Source: Bacteroidia bacterium
Lineage (GTDB): Bacteria > Bacteroidota > Bacteroidia > AKYH767-A > OLB10
Reading direction: 5' to 3'
Assembly (NCBI GenBank): GCA_016788185.1
Contig: JAEUTF010000157.1
Location: 1-41,159, forward strand
Length of the DNA stretch: 41,159 nt
Position 1 is the first letter of the stretch, and the number at the start of each line of letters is the position of its first letter. Both the position numbers and the translations under genes were made by a program. The notes beneath the pieces were generated by a model. That model saw only the letters and a program-made list of their open reading frames with translations, did not search any database and was not told where the DNA came from. Positions 40,960-41,159 of this stretch are shown here, in pieces.

Positions 40960-41159
40960 TTCCCAGTTTCATGCCATTAGGCGGAATGGCACAAAGACGC
41001 TTCTGCGCTTGTGCTGCCCTTTGTTTTTATTCATCCTGATGGCTGCCTCGGTACAGGCCCAGCCAGGAACCGGCAAGTATCATTCCACCAACAAATCGGC
41101 GATTCGCGACTACGAAGAGGCGCGTAAGCAGTACAACAGCAGGCAGGACAGCCGGGCCA
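40949..41159 (+). CDS. start of an exported protein, cut by the window end (possible TPR/PD40/OmpA-type envelope protein)
   Basis: An open frame from the ATG at 40949, overlapping the queE stop by 11 bases and running off the window after 70 codons. A basic N-terminus (IRRNGTKTLLRL) leads to a hydrophobic stretch (CCPLFLFILMAASVQAQ) that looks like a signal peptide cleaved after AQA. The mature start GTGKYHSTNKSAIRDYEEAR followed by KQYNSRQDSRA resembles the opening of the first TPR in Bacteroidota PorE-like proteins (TPR, beta-propeller, OmpA domain). That identification rests on about 35 residues and is tentative. Confidence 0.6.
   Translation, partial: MFPDSQFHAIRRNGTKTLLRLCCPLFLFILMAASVQAQPGTGKYHSTNKSAIRDYEEARKQYNSRQDSRA

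Overview
The window is chromosomal DNA from a member of the Bacteroidota, probably an uncultured or environmental lineage. Five things point there. The primary sigma factor is short (287 residues). Clean matches to the Bacteroidota promoter core TAnnTTTG precede many genes, while Shine-Dalgarno sequences are scarce. A secreted protein ends in a type B (gliding-motility-type) type IX secretion signal. The gene order parA-parB-DUF5683-dapB-lepB-wbqC is one I associate with this phylum. The long LptD-like and MCE/Mla genes also fit. No rRNA, tRNA, CRISPR array, insertion sequence, prophage or integrase was seen, and coding density is high. This is mostly core genome with a few accessory genes.

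Layout. 1-5.8 kb (+): dapF, a GNAT acetyltransferase, a seven-haem cytochrome c with C-terminal TPRs and mltG form one tight, partly overlapping operon, followed by a saccharopine/alanine dehydrogenase-like enzyme. 5.8-10.4 kb (-): rpe, rpoD, pnp and rpsO; rpoD, pnp and rpsO have recognisable intrinsic terminators. 10.5-13.5 kb (-): an orphan 271-residue protein, accD and a DhnA-type class I aldolase. 13.6-18.5 kb (-): the parA-parB-DUF5683-dapB-lepB-wbqC cluster (segregation, lysine/DAP synthesis, protein export), with a UPF0173 hydrolase just upstream. 19.5-25.1 kb: a secreted type IX cargo protein (-) divergent from a 972-residue M16 peptidase (+). 25.1-28.6 kb (-): thioredoxin, an ArsR-type regulator and an mlaE-mlaF-mlaD lipid-transport operon. 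28.6-29.6 kb: a long non-coding leader with two tandem FNR/CRP-like dyads and a TAnnTTTG promoter in front of an orphan coiled-coil protein. 29.9-32.1 kb (-): a two-gene heterodisulfide-reductase-like membrane electron-transfer module. 32.1-37.0 kb: an amidase plus a second MCE protein (-), divergent from lptD (+) across a 50-bp gap with overlapping promoter cores. 37.1-41.2 kb: a VOC protein, a cytochrome P460-like lipoprotein (-), then ffh, folD, queE and the start of an exported protein cut by the window edge.

Much of the window serves the cell envelope: peptidoglycan precursors and remodelling (dapF, dapB, mltG, amidase), LPS export (lptD), phospholipid transport (two MCE proteins), protein export and targeting (lepB, ffh) and type IX secretion. 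A second thread is periplasmic or membrane redox chemistry (multihaem cytochrome, P460-like protein, Hdr-like pair, thioredoxin). The most interesting unexplained item is the coiled-coil gene at 28975-29583 with its tandem-dyad control region; no clearly new multi-gene system was found.
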